From positions 1 through 36,297 of the forward strand of contig NZ_JBILQX010000018.1 in the NCBI RefSeq assembly GCF_044372965.1: a stretch of 36,297 bases of DNA. Direction: 5' to 3'. Numbering within the stretch: the stretch's first letter is position 1; every line of letters starts with the position of its first letter. The notes beneath the pieces were generated by a model. The model saw only the letters and a list, made by a program, of their open reading frames with translations, was not told the origin of the DNA and did no database searches. This DNA comes from Elstera sp044372965 (GTDB lineage Bacteria; Pseudomonadota; Alphaproteobacteria; Elsterales; Elsteraceae). A program made the position numbers and the translations under genes. This document shows positions 7,866 through 16,283 of the stretch, piece after piece.

Positions 7866-9184
7866 TAGGCGCTTCCTCCCTCAGAAACAATCGTCGGTTC
7901 GGCTCGGGACGGGATAGGCCCCAGGTCCACATCGGCGCTACGATCGCCCAACATCCGGTCGGGCGCGGTCAGCGGTAGAATCAGCGTAAAGGCGGTTCCC
8001 ATATCGACGGCGCTGGTGCAGCCAATGCGGCCCCCCAAGGTTTGCGTGACGATATTATACACAAGATGCAACCCCAGGCCTGTCCCGCCCTGGCCGCGTT
8101 TAGTCGTAAAAAACGGATCGAAAATGCGCGGTAAATGGGACGGCGGAATACCGGCCCCATCGTCCTTGATCCCGATAACAACATTAGTGCCCTTTTTCTC
8201 GACGGCAATCTCCACAACGCCTTCGGGATGCGCCTCGTCATAGGCGTGGGTTAAGGCGTTCAGTAGAAGATTGGTGATCACCTGCCCTAAGGGCCCTGGG
8301 AAACTATCCATCTCGGCGTCGGCAAGGCAGGTAAACTGCACTTTCTGCGTCGCTTTGCGTAAGCGCGGGCTGAGGGACGAAATCAGATCCTCAATCAACT
8401 GCCCAACGCGGAAGGAGCGGCGCACGGCACTGGTTTGATCGGCGGCGACCTGCTTGAAACTATGTACCAATTCCGCCGCACGCCCGAGATTGGCGGTGAT
8501 GATCTCTGCGCCTTCGGTAACGGTGCTAAGAAAGCCGGTCAGATCCGACCGCTTTAGGCCGCCCGATTCCGAGAGGTGCAAAAAGCTCTGGCTGCGTTCG
8601 GTCAGATGGGTTGCTGCGGTCAGCCCAATGCCGAGCGGTGTATTGATTTCATGGGCAATGCCTGCGACTAATTGTCCGAGGGACGCGAATTTTTCGGCTT
8701 GAACCAGATCGCCTTGCGCTGCGCGCAGAAACGACAAGGTCGATTCAAACTGCTCCAGCGTACCGCGCAGCAAATCAATCCCTGGTACGAAGCCGGAATA
8801 ATGGCCGGTCTCGGGGTTGGTCGTGATGACGCCGTAGGTCAGCGCGCGCGGGTAACGCTCAGCGACCATGCGGCTGACGGTTTCGAGCGGCATGTCGTCG
8901 GGCAGGATCAGCGGGCGCGGGTCCATCGCCGTGCCGACCATTTCTTGAAGGTTCGAGCGCGCCGTGGACCGCGACAAAAGCCCAACAGGCTTGCGCGCCA
9001 GCACCACGGGCAAGGCCCAAATATCGGGCAAGCCATCGAATTTCAGCACCGCAGCCGTACAGCTTAGCTTCGGTGATAGCCCCTCTAACGGTCGGGCAAC
9101 CCGATCGAGCCGCCACGTATCGGCCATCGACGCGGGGGCTGCTGCAGAACTAGCGGTGTCGGGCAGGGGCTGGGGTGCATTCAT
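7865..9184 (-). CDS. Cytosolic sensor histidine kinase with N-terminal CBS-like region
   Basis: 439 aa. The kinase core is complete: H-box AGIAHEINTPLG (H178), N-box NLLLNALTHAYDE (N309), G1 box DDGAGIP (341-347), and F/G2 boxes FDPFFTTKRGQGGTGLGL. The N-terminal 40-140 region (KPVGLLSRS, then MDPRPLILPDDMPLETVSRM and a final GIDLLRGTLEQ) resembles the CBS-pair module of some EAL/GGDEF and kinase proteins, which can bind adenine nucleotides. This assignment is moderate. There is no membrane helix, so the signal is intracellular. A short coiled-coil linker (about 140-165) joins sensor and kinase. The gene is cotranscribed with the HD-GYP regulator through a one-base TAATG overlap. Confidence 0.93.
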   Translation of the reverse strand: MNAPQPLPDTASSAAAPASMADTWRLDRVARPLEGLSPKLSCTAAVLKFDGLPDIWALPVVLARKPVGLLSRSTARSNLQEMVGTAMDPRPLILPDDMPLETVSRMVAERYPRALTYGVITTNPETGHYSGFVPGIDLLRGTLEQFESTLSFLRAAQGDLVQAEKFASLGQLVAGIAHEINTPLGIGLTAATHLTERSQSFLHLSESGGLKRSDLTGFLSTVTEGAEIITANLGRAAELVHSFKQVAADQTSAVRRSFRVGQLIEDLISSLSPRLRKATQKVQFTCLADAEMDSFPGPLGQVITNLLLNALTHAYDEAHPEGVVEIAVEKKGTNVVIGIKDDGAGIPPSHLPRIFDPFFTTKRGQGGTGLGLHLVYNIVTQTLGGRIGCTSAVDMGTAFTLILPLTAPDRMLGDRSADVDLGPIPSRAEPTIVSEGGSA

Positions 9185-9255
9185 AGACTTAACCTAAAAT
9201 GCATATCGTGAAGAATTCGTGATGATCGCCCCTGCTTCACGTGACCTCCAAGGTG

Positions 9256-10074
9256 TTAATGCGCAAAAAATACGGGAATCTTGGCGTGGTTGAGGATGTG
9301 GACGGTCGCACCCCCAAAAATCATCTGCCTTAACCGGCTTTGTGTATAGGCCCCTTTGATCATTAGATCGCAGCCCAACCGCTGCGCCTCGTCGAGCCAC
9401 ACCGCACCGGCATTCTTCTCGCCAACCTGCATATGAGCATAGGTCGCGCGCAGATCGTGCTTTTCGAGGTAGGCGGCAACGTCGCGCGCGCTGGGGCCGG
9501 TCGCCATTCCGCTATCAACGGAAACAATGTGGATTTCCTCCGCCTTGTGCAGCAGCGGCAGGGCGGTGCCGACGCTGCGGGCGGTTTCGGAGGAGCCGTT
9601 CCAGGCGATGAGCACGCGGGTGCCATCAGTTTCCGGCAGAGTCGGCGGGGCCATAATGATCGGGCGGCCCGTTTCGAACAACGCGGCTTCCAGCATAATC
9701 TCGGGTTCCGCTGAGCCGCCGACATCGGGCCGGGCCAAAACCGAAATATCAAACAGGCGTCCTGCCGAGGCGATGGCGTCGGCCGAAGGCCCCTGGGCTT
9801 CCATCCAATCCGCAGAAATATTTTCAGCCCCAACGTGGGCATCGAACAGGCTTTTCAATTTGGTCAGTCGTGCTGTCCCATCCTGCTGAAGCCGGTCGAG
9901 ATATTCCTGGCTCAGGGCGAGCCCAAAATCGCCCGACGGCACGAAGCTTTCGAAGGCGGGGCGAATGGCAAGGCCGGTTACGCGGCCATTAAAGCGGCGG
10001 GCGAGGCGGGTGGCCAAAGCCAGCACCGGGCCTGCGGTTTGTTCCGTCCATAAAATTGCCAGAATTGCGCGCAT
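9256..10074 (-). CDS. Tandem-domain universal stress protein
   Basis: 272 aa made of two UspA-like halves (about 1-148 and 150-272). The second half has VLIAWNGSSETARSVGTALP and the closing block GAYTQSRLRQMIFGGATVHI. That block corresponds to the G-x(n)-G-[S/T] nucleotide-binding end of UspA proteins, with alanine and threonine substitutions, so ATP binding is uncertain. Such proteins are cytosolic and induced by stress or growth arrest; the molecular activity is usually unknown. It is a single gene on the minus strand, divergent from mreB across a 316-bp gap. No terminator is obvious in the short gap before the sensor kinase, so it might share that transcript. Confidence 0.9.
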   Translation of the reverse strand: MRAILAILWTEQTAGPVLALATRLARRFNGRVTGLAIRPAFESFVPSGDFGLALSQEYLDRLQQDGTARLTKLKSLFDAHVGAENISADWMEAQGPSADAIASAGRLFDISVLARPDVGGSAEPEIMLEAALFETGRPIIMAPPTLPETDGTRVLIAWNGSSETARSVGTALPLLHKAEEIHIVSVDSGMATGPSARDVAAYLEKHDLRATYAHMQVGEKNAGAVWLDEAQRLGCDLMIKGAYTQSRLRQMIFGGATVHILNHAKIPVFFAH

Positions 10075-10390
10075 TTACTAACTCCTTTTGCCTGAAGCAG
10101 TCCTAGAGGCTCGCTTGGGTCATCACCAAGAGGGCTCTCGGAGACCGGCAGTGTCATAAATGATCCTGCCTTATTTTCTGGGCGGTAAAAAGGCATTGCC
10201 GCCGTGTGTGCAATCGGCGTAAACCAAAGGGGGCGTCGGCGAGCCCCCGCTCGCCTGCTGCTTTTGGAACATCTCTGCTTGGGTTCGGTCTTAACCGTAT
10301 CGGTGTTATCGCATCGGTATCGGCACGGCTCTTCCGAAGATTGGGACGCACGAGGCAAAGTCTGAATCGGCAAGGTCCGACAAGGGTAAA
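10075..10390. other. Divergent intergenic region between usp and mreB, no gene seen
   Basis: 316 bases without a credible gene. The minus-strand reading frames here only extend out of usp or out of the mreB leader and have no family resemblance. The region must carry the usp and mreB promoters. I looked for TTGnnn-N17-TAnnnT pairs and found no clearly good one. The mreB ribosome site AAGGG lies five bases before its ATG. Confidence 0.5.
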
Positions 10391-11431
10391 ATGTTTAATC
10401 GAATCCTCGGCTGGATGTCCGCCGACATGGCGGTGGACTTAGGGACGGCAAATACCCTGGTCTATGTTAAGAATCGCGGTATCGTCTTGAACGAACCGTC
10501 GGTTGTTGCCATAGCGAATGTGCGCGGTAAGCGTCAGGTTTTGGCTGTCGGTGACGAAGCCAAGCTGATGCTGGGGCGCACCCCTGGCAATATTCAGGCG
10601 ATCAGACCGTTGCGAGACGGCGTGATTGCTGACTTCGAGGTTGCGGAAGAGATGATTAAACATTTCATTCGCAAGGTGCATCGCGGTAGCCGCTTTGCTA
10701 GCCCGAAGATCATCATCTGCGTGCCCTCGGGCTCGACGGCAGTTGAACGCCGCGCGATCCAAGAAAGCGCCGAAAGCGCGGGCGCGCGTCAGGTGTTCCT
10801 CATTGAAGAGCCAATGGCGGCGGCAATTGGCGCGGGCTTGCCCGTGACGGAACCGACCGGCTCGATGGTCGTCGATATTGGTGGTGGCACCACGGAAGTC
10901 GCGGTTCTGTCGCTCGGTGGCATCGTTTACGCTCGGTCGGTGCGCGTTGGCGGCGATAAGATGGACGAAGCGATTATCGCTTATATCCGCCGCATGCATA
11001 ATCTGCTGGTCGGCGAAGGCTCGGCCGAGCGGATCAAGAAAGAAATCGGTTCGGCCTGCCCGCCGGAAGATGGCGAAGGCCGCTTGATGGAAATCAAGGG
11101 CCGCGACCTGATGAATGGCGTGCCGAAAGAATTGGTGATCTCCGAACGGCAGATTGCTGAAAGCTTGGCCGAACCTGTTAGCCAAATCGTTGAAGCTGTG
11201 AAAGTTGCCCTCGAACATACCGCGCCGGAACTGGCGGCAGATATTGTCGATAAGGGCATCGTTCTCACCGGCGGCGGGGCGCTGCTTTCTAATCTCGATC
11301 TCGTCTTGCGGCATGCAACCGGTTTGCCGGTGTCGATTGCCGATGACGCTCTCTCGTGCGTGGCGCTTGGAACAGGTCGTTGCTTGGAAGAAATGGGTAC
11401 GCTCAGAAATGTGCTGAGTACGGCCTATTAA
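10391..11431 (+). CDS. mreB: Rod shape-determining protein MreB
   Basis: 346 aa, a standard bacterial actin. It has the phosphate-1 loop AVDLGTANTLVYV (14-26), the phosphate-2 loop VVDIGGGTTEVAVLS (about 160-174) and the adenosine motif GIVLTGGGALLSNL near residue 290. EEPMAAAIGAGLPV lies between. The short N-terminal MFNRILGWMSADM includes the amphipathic membrane-binding segment. MreB filaments organise the elongasome that inserts lateral-wall peptidoglycan. It leads a five-gene plus-strand cluster with mreC, mreD, mrdA and rodA. Start choice is firm: AAGGG is five bases upstream. Confidence 0.98.
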   Translation: MFNRILGWMSADMAVDLGTANTLVYVKNRGIVLNEPSVVAIANVRGKRQVLAVGDEAKLMLGRTPGNIQAIRPLRDGVIADFEVAEEMIKHFIRKVHRGSRFASPKIIICVPSGSTAVERRAIQESAESAGARQVFLIEEPMAAAIGAGLPVTEPTGSMVVDIGGGTTEVAVLSLGGIVYARSVRVGGDKMDEAIIAYIRRMHNLLVGEGSAERIKKEIGSACPPEDGEGRLMEIKGRDLMNGVPKELVISERQIAESLAEPVSQIVEAVKVALEHTAPELAADIVDKGIVLTGGGALLSNLDLVLRHATGLPVSIADDALSCVALGTGRCLEEMGTLRNVLSTAY

Positions 11432-11436
11432 TCAGG

Positions 11437-11442
11437 TATAAT
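11437..11442 (+). promoter_or_regulatory. Possible -10 element for an internal mreC promoter
   Basis: A perfect TATAAT sits six bases after the mreB stop codon, followed by an AT-rich TCTTTTATTAAG. The hexamer 17 bases upstream (CTGAGT, inside the end of mreB) is a poor -35, so activity is uncertain. It would give mreC a leader of roughly 110 bases containing the hairpin CTCCG-AAGTT-CGGAG (11521-11535). Confidence 0.35.
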
Positions 11443-11559
11443 CTTTTATTAAGACATCGTTAGGAAAGAGGATCGGGACGGAATGTCGGCTCGGCCCAGG
11501 TTTATGGAAATTTCTGGTTGCTCCGAAGTTCGGAGCGGCGAAACCTGGACTCTCTCCTA

Positions 11560-12456
11560 ATGAAACCCCGCGTCGGTTCTGTCTCCCGGCTTGCGGCCCC
11601 GGTAAGGGCCGCACTGCATCGTTTCGCTTTTGCATCCTTGATCGCGGCGTCGTTTTTGTTGCTGATCATTCAGCGCGCCGAAGTGCCGGTTTTCGAGCGG
11701 CTAAGGGTGATAACGGTCGATTTCTTTGCTCCGATCGTGGATATTCTCGGCAGCCCGGTTACGAGTGCCTCGGAGTTTGCCGAAGACTTGCGGTCCGTTT
11801 TCAATCTGCGGGCCGAAAACGCGCTGTTGAAAGCCGAAGTGGAGCGTCTGCGCCAGTGGCGCGATGTGGCCCAACGGCTCGACGTTGAAAATCAATCGCT
11901 GCGGAATCTGACCAATTACGCCCCCCCGCCCGGTGGCCGACAAATCACCGGGCGCGTGGTGGCCGACGCGGGCGGGGCCTATGTGCGCAACCTGTTGATC
12001 GCGGTCGGCTCCAATCAAGGGGTGATGCGCGGTTTGGCGGCGGTTTCCGGCGAAGGCTTTATTGGTCGCGTCACCGATGTCGGCGAACGCACGACGCGCG
12101 TGCTGCTGATTACCGATTTGAACAGTAAAATCCCGGTTGCAGTGGGCCCGCGCGGCGAACGGGCCGTGCTGGCGGGCGACAATAGCGCTTTGCCCCGGCT
12201 GCTTTACCTCACCCAAGAAAACAATGTGGCTCCTGGCGATATTGTTGTCACCTCAGGTCACGGGGGCTTGCTTCCGCCGGGCCTGCCGATTGGCGCGGTC
12301 GAGACGGTATCTGACCGGGCGGTAACGGTACGTCCCCTGGCGGATTGGCAGCGGATCAATCATGTCCGTCTGCTCGACTATGGGCTGACTCAGATACAAG
12401 CCGGGGATTTGCCCGCTTCGGCACCGCCGCCGCGGACCGTTACGACACCGCGATGA
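11560..12456 (+). CDS. mreC: Rod shape-determining protein MreC
   Basis: 298 aa from ATG 11560 (MKPRVGSVSRLAAPVRAALH), the form seen in related proteins. An in-frame TTG at 11518 would add 14 residues. Neither start has a strong ribosome site. A single membrane helix (about 24-40, FASLIAASFLLLIIQ) is followed by a periplasmic coiled coil (about 75-120, RAENALLKAEVERLRQWRDV). After it comes the beta-barrel domain with GRVVADAGGAYVRNLLIAVG and ITDLNSKIPV. MreC scaffolds PBP2, RodA and MreD in the elongasome. Its TGA overlaps the mreD ATG. A 128-base gap separates it from mreB, with a possible internal promoter. Confidence 0.95.
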   Translation: MKPRVGSVSRLAAPVRAALHRFAFASLIAASFLLLIIQRAEVPVFERLRVITVDFFAPIVDILGSPVTSASEFAEDLRSVFNLRAENALLKAEVERLRQWRDVAQRLDVENQSLRNLTNYAPPPGGRQITGRVVADAGGAYVRNLLIAVGSNQGVMRGLAAVSGEGFIGRVTDVGERTTRVLLITDLNSKIPVAVGPRGERAVLAGDNSALPRLLYLTQENNVAPGDIVVTSGHGGLLPPGLPIGAVETVSDRAVTVRPLADWQRINHVRLLDYGLTQIQAGDLPASAPPPRTVTTPR

Positions 12457-12968
12457 TTCTCGCCGGCCTTCTTCGCGCTTGGGGCACCTTGGGCAAGGTG
12501 ACACCCGCCGCGATGACGTTTGTTTTTGCCCTGCTGTCGGTCACGCCGCTCCGCATGCCAGACGGCTTGACGGTAACGCCCTCTTTGTCCTTGATGGCGG
12601 TGTATTACTGGACCATCTATCGGCCGGATCTGATGCCGCCTGCGCTGATTTTTCTGATTGGGATCGTGCAAGACGTGGTGAGCGGCGCGTATCTCGGGTT
12701 AACGCCGCTGCTGTTGCTGGGCACTTACGCCTTTGCGCTCTCTCAGCGACGCGCGTTCCTGGGGAAACCGTTTGCGCTGGCCTGGGGGGGCTTTTTCTTA
12801 GTGCTGCTGGCAACGACGAGCTTTACCTGGATCATCGTGTCGCTGATCGCTCGCACCCCGGTGCCACTCCTGCAACCGGCGCTGCAGTTTTTATCGACGC
12901 TGCTACTGTTTCCGCTGGTCGTGTGGTTGTTTGTCCGCACGCATCGGCGCTTGCTACCGGGGCAATAG
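12453..12968 (+). CDS. mreD: Rod shape-determining protein MreD
   Basis: 171 aa, starting at the ATG that overlaps the mreC stop (ATGA). A longer frame opening at 12345 lies inside mreC and is not used. The protein is almost entirely hydrophobic, with about five membrane helices. They include PAAMTFVFALLSVTPLRMP, the VYYWTIYRPDLMPPALIFLIG block with its MreD-typical WxxYRPDLMP, and DVVSGAYLGLTPLLLLGTYA. MreD is a polytopic inner-membrane partner of MreC. The 3-base gap to mrdA keeps the operon tight. Confidence 0.94.
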   Translation: MILAGLLRAWGTLGKVTPAAMTFVFALLSVTPLRMPDGLTVTPSLSLMAVYYWTIYRPDLMPPALIFLIGIVQDVVSGAYLGLTPLLLLGTYAFALSQRRAFLGKPFALAWGGFFLVLLATTSFTWIIVSLIARTPVPLLQPALQFLSTLLLFPLVVWLFVRTHRRLLPGQ

Positions 12969-12971
12969 ATC

Positions 12972-14861
12972 ATGGGACGGCGGCAACGAGATCAAGAACG
13001 CGAACGTCTTTTCACCCGCCGCGCACTGTTGCTCGGCCTGGGGCAGGCGGGGTTGTTTGGGGCCTTGGGGGCGCGGCTCTATTATTTACAGGTCATTGAA
13101 GCCGATAAATACGCAACGCTCGCCGAAGATAACCGTATCAATATGCGCCTGCTGGTTCCGCCACGCGGGCGCATTCTGGACCGGTATGGCGAGGTTCTGG
13201 CGACCAGCCGTCTGAACTACCGGGTGGTTCTGGTGCGCGAGCAGGCCCCGAATGTTGAGGCGACGTTGGACGCGATTGCGCGCCTGATTACGGTAAGCGA
13301 TACCGACCGCCGCCGCGTGCTGCGCGACGTGCGCCGCAAGCGCGCTTTCGTTCCGGTCATGGTGCGCGAAGACCTAAGTTGGGAAGAGGTCGCCCGGATG
13401 GAGGTGAATGCCCCCGATCTGCCGGGCGTTTCCATCGATGTCGGGCAAAGCCGCCTGTATCCCCATACGGAGGCTGTCGGGCATATCTTGGGGTATGTCG
13501 GGGCCGTGTCGGAGGTCGACCTCAAGGGCAGTAATGGCGATCCGTTGCTGGAACTGCCCGATTTCCGCATTGGTAAAAACGGCGTGGAGAAGATCCACGA
13601 TCAGGCCTTGCGCGGCGTCGCGGGGGCCAGTCAGATCGAAGTGAACTCGGTGGGCCGTGTCATCCGCGAGGTCAATCGCGACGACGGTCACCCTGGCCGC
13701 GACGTGGAACTTACTATCGATATTGCCTTGCAAGAATATGTTCGCGAGCGGGTGGGGGAGGAGAGCACGGCGGCGGTTGTGATCGACTGCCATAATGGTG
13801 AAATCCTCTCGTTGGTTTCAGCGCCGGCGTTCGATCCCAATATGTTTTCCGCCGGGCTGAAGGCGAATGATTGGGAAGAACTCCAGGCCCATCCCAAAAC
13901 TCCGCTAACGAATAAAGCGGTTTCAGGTCAATATTCGCCAGGCTCGACGTTTAAAATGGTCACGGCGCTGGCGGCCCTTGAAGCGGGCGTTATTAACGCC
14001 AATCAAACGATCAACTGCCCCGGCCACTATGAACTTGGTGAACGCCGGTTCCATTGCTGGAAGTATAAGGGCGGGCACGGTCCCATGAACTTGGGTGAGG
14101 CCCTGATGAACTCTTGCGATGTGTATTTTTACGAAATCGCGCGGCGTATCGGGATCGATAAAATATCGGATATGTCTCAACGGCTGGGCATTGGCGCGCC
14201 GTTGGGAATCGAGTTGCCTGGCGAGCGGTCGGGGCTTGCGCCGACGCGCGCCTGGTATCAGCGTCGCCGGGGGACGAGTTGGCCGCAGGGGGAAACCATC
14301 AATGCCTCCATCGGTCAGGGCATGATTCTGGCAACGCCCCTGCAACTCGCGACAATGACCGCCCGCCTTGCCTCAGGCCTTGCTATTGTCCCCCATCTCA
14401 CCAAAAGCATCGGCGGGCGTGCCCCGGCGGATCGGGCCCACGCAGCCCCTGCGTCCTTGGGGCTCAACCCGCAGCATCTCGCCCTCGTGCAGCGCGGCAT
14501 GGCGATGGTGACGAACGAGCAGCGCGGTACAGGCTATAAGGCGCGCATCACCGAACCCGGTATGGAGATGGCGGGCAAGAGTGGCACGGCCCAGGTGCGC
14601 ATCATCAGTAAGGCCGAGCGCGATACCGGCGTTAAAAAGAACGAAGATCTCCCCTGGCGCTTCCGCGATCACGCGCTGTTCGTTGGGTTTGCGCCGCTCA
14701 CCAACCCACGCTTCGCCTGCGCCGTGGTGGTGGAGCATGGTGGCGGCGGCAGCGCCGTGGCGGGGCCGCTGGTGCGCGATATTCTGCTCGAAACCCAGAA
14801 GCGCGAGATTCTGAAGCGTTTGGCGGGTTGCCCCACCTGCGGTGGGGAGCATCGGGGATGA
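12972..14861 (+). CDS. mrdA: Penicillin-binding protein 2 (elongation-specific transpeptidase)
   Basis: 629 aa. An N-terminal membrane anchor (about 17-36) is followed by the pedestal domain with LLVPPRGRILDRYGEVLA (60-77). The class B transpeptidase domain comes next. Its active-site motifs are S325-T-F-K328 (SPGSTFKM), S381-C-D383 (MNSCDVYFYE) and K536-S-G-T539. SCD in place of SxN is normal for PBP2. ETINASIGQGMILATPLQLA is also characteristic. It cross-links new glycan strands made by RodA in the periplasm during elongation. The stop overlaps the rodA start by ATGA. The C-terminal tail carries a CPTC pair (LAGCPTCGGEHRG) of unknown meaning. Confidence 0.97.
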   Translation: MGRRQRDQERERLFTRRALLLGLGQAGLFGALGARLYYLQVIEADKYATLAEDNRINMRLLVPPRGRILDRYGEVLATSRLNYRVVLVREQAPNVEATLDAIARLITVSDTDRRRVLRDVRRKRAFVPVMVREDLSWEEVARMEVNAPDLPGVSIDVGQSRLYPHTEAVGHILGYVGAVSEVDLKGSNGDPLLELPDFRIGKNGVEKIHDQALRGVAGASQIEVNSVGRVIREVNRDDGHPGRDVELTIDIALQEYVRERVGEESTAAVVIDCHNGEILSLVSAPAFDPNMFSAGLKANDWEELQAHPKTPLTNKAVSGQYSPGSTFKMVTALAALEAGVINANQTINCPGHYELGERRFHCWKYKGGHGPMNLGEALMNSCDVYFYEIARRIGIDKISDMSQRLGIGAPLGIELPGERSGLAPTRAWYQRRRGTSWPQGETINASIGQGMILATPLQLATMTARLASGLAIVPHLTKSIGGRAPADRAHAAPASLGLNPQHLALVQRGMAMVTNEQRGTGYKARITEPGMEMAGKSGTAQVRIISKAERDTGVKKNEDLPWRFRDHALFVGFAPLTNPRFACAVVVEHGGGGSAVAGPLVRDILLETQKREILKRLAGCPTCGGEHRG

Positions 14862-16003
14862 GCTATAGCTTTAACCGTCACGAACTCTCGCTGGGCCAGA
14901 AACTCTGGCAGGTGAATTGGGGCATCGTGCTGCTGCTGACTGCGCTGGCCTCTATCGGCTTTGCCATGCTCTATTCAGCCGCGGGTGGGTCGCTGGAGCC
15001 CTGGGCGCAGCGGCAGATGATGCGCTTCGGCCTTGGGTTCATCATCATGATCGTGGTGGCGGTGATCGATATCCGCTTCTGGATGCGCTGGGCCTATCTG
15101 CTCTATGCTGGGACGCTGGCGATGCTGGTCGCGGTGGAGCTTCAGGGGCGCGTCGGCATGGGCGCACAGCGCTGGCTCGATTTCGGCTTCGTCCAGCTTC
15201 AACCCTCCGAACTCATGAAAATTATGCTGGTGCTGGCCTTGGCCAAGCATTTCCATTCGATTCCGCTGGAGCGCATGGGGCGGATTTCTGCCTGGGGACC
15301 GGCGGCGGTTCTTCTGGCCTTGCCCGTGGCCCTGGTGGTGAAGCAACCGGACCTCGGCACCTCGCTAATGCTCATCATGGGATCGGCGGCGGTCGGGTTC
15401 GTGGCTGGAATGCGGTGGTGGAAATTCGCTCTTGCCATCGTTGGTGCAGGCTCGGCGGCCCCCGTGGCCTGGAACTTTCTGCGTGATTATCAGAAAGAGC
15501 GCATTCTAACCTTCATGGACCCCAGCCGCGACCCACTGGGGGCGGGGTATCACATCACTCAGTCCAAAATCGCCTTGGGCTCGGGCGGCATTACGGGCAA
15601 GGGTTTTTTGCTCGGCACACAAAGCCATTTGAACTTCCTGCCCGAAAAACAAACCGATTTTATCTACACCATGTTGGCCGAGGAATTTGGCATGGTCGGC
15701 GCCATCACACTGCTGGCGCTGTATGCGCTGCTGATTCTCTATGGTTTTGCCATTGCTTTCCGCTCCTCCACGCAGTTTGGGCGCTTGGTAGGCGTGGGAA
15801 TCGTAACGCACCTCTTTCTGTCGGTCTTTATCAACTGCGCGATGGTGATGGGGTTGATCCCGGCAAAGGGCGTGCCCTTGCCGATGGTCTCCTATGGCGG
15901 CTCCTCGATGCTGGTAACGATGCTGGGGTTCGGCCTGCTGATGATGGTTTGGGTTCACCGCGACACCCAGTTCACCCGCAGCGGCGGCCAGGATTTCGAG
16001 TAG
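14858..16003 (+). CDS. rodA: RodA, SEDS peptidoglycan glycosyltransferase
   Basis: 381 aa from ATG 14858, which overlaps the mrdA TGA. A TTG frame opening at 14828 lies inside mrdA. It is a polytopic membrane protein with the SEDS hallmarks GAQRWLDFGFVQLQPSELMK, KQPDLGTSLML, EKQTDFIYTMLAEEFGMVGA, and the end block KGVPLPMVSYGGSSML. The aspartate in the QTDFIYT loop region and the WLDFG segment belong to the active-site surface of the family. It polymerises lipid II and pairs with PBP2 in the elongasome. It is the last gene of the mre/mrd operon; 79 bases later comes tRNA-Lys with its own promoter. No strong terminator separates them. Confidence 0.97.
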   Translation: MSYSFNRHELSLGQKLWQVNWGIVLLLTALASIGFAMLYSAAGGSLEPWAQRQMMRFGLGFIIMIVVAVIDIRFWMRWAYLLYAGTLAMLVAVELQGRVGMGAQRWLDFGFVQLQPSELMKIMLVLALAKHFHSIPLERMGRISAWGPAAVLLALPVALVVKQPDLGTSLMLIMGSAAVGFVAGMRWWKFALAIVGAGSAAPVAWNFLRDYQKERILTFMDPSRDPLGAGYHITQSKIALGSGGITGKGFLLGTQSHLNFLPEKQTDFIYTMLAEEFGMVGAITLLALYALLILYGFAIAFRSSTQFGRLVGVGIVTHLFLSVFINCAMVMGLIPAKGVPLPMVSYGGSSMLVTMLGFGLLMMVWVHRDTQFTRSGGQDFE

Positions 16004-16040
16004 CTTTTGCGGGAGCGGGGGAATCCCGGCGTTTTTCCGC

Positions 16041-16069
16041 TTGCCGTGCCCGCATTCGCTGGGTATACA
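16041..16069 (+). promoter_or_regulatory. Sigma-70-type promoter of tRNA-Lys
   Basis: TTGCCG at 16041-16046 and TATACA at 16064-16069 are separated by exactly 17 bases. The expected start site is about seven bases before the mature tRNA 5' end. The stretch between -10 and start is GC-rich (AGCCACCTCGG), a discriminator type often linked to stringent control of stable RNA genes. Confidence 0.7.
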
Positions 16070-16082
16070 AGCCACCTCGGAT

Positions 16083-16158
<76 letters not shown>

Positions 16159-16163
16159 TCCCC

Positions 16164-16206
16164 AAAAGCCCGCCAAGTCAATGACTTGGTGGGCTTTTGG
16201 TTTTCA
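16164..16206 (+). terminator. Rho-independent terminator after tRNA-Lys
   Basis: A near-perfect inverted repeat starts AAAAGCCCGCCAAGTC (16164-16179) and returns as GACTTGGTGGGCTTTT (16182-16197). The loop is very short, there is one G-T pair, and GGTTTT follows. It begins five bases after the encoded CCA end. Confidence 0.9.
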
Positions 16207-16227
16207 GGATTTGCTCACGGTTTGCAG

Positions 16228-16270
16228 CCCCATCCACGGGTGGTTTGCAAACTGCCCGTGGATGGGGTTT
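16228..16270. repeat. Large nested inverted repeat
   Basis: A 13-bp perfect stem CCCCATCCACGGG (16228-16240) pairs with 16255-16267. The loop itself contains the palindrome GTTTGCAAAC (16243-16252), and TTTT follows on the plus strand. It lies between the tRNA terminator and the 3' end of the convergent ThiE-like gene. It could be a second, plus-strand terminator or a cruciform or dispersed repeat. On the minus strand there is no T-run. Confidence 0.65.
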
Positions 16271-16283
16271 TGGGGAATTGGGG

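Noticed and set aside
10439..11314. Long minus-strand frame (291 codons) opposite mreB
   Set aside because: It mirrors mreB codons, is rich in His/Arg/Asn as antisense frames of GC-rich genes often are, and shows no domain.
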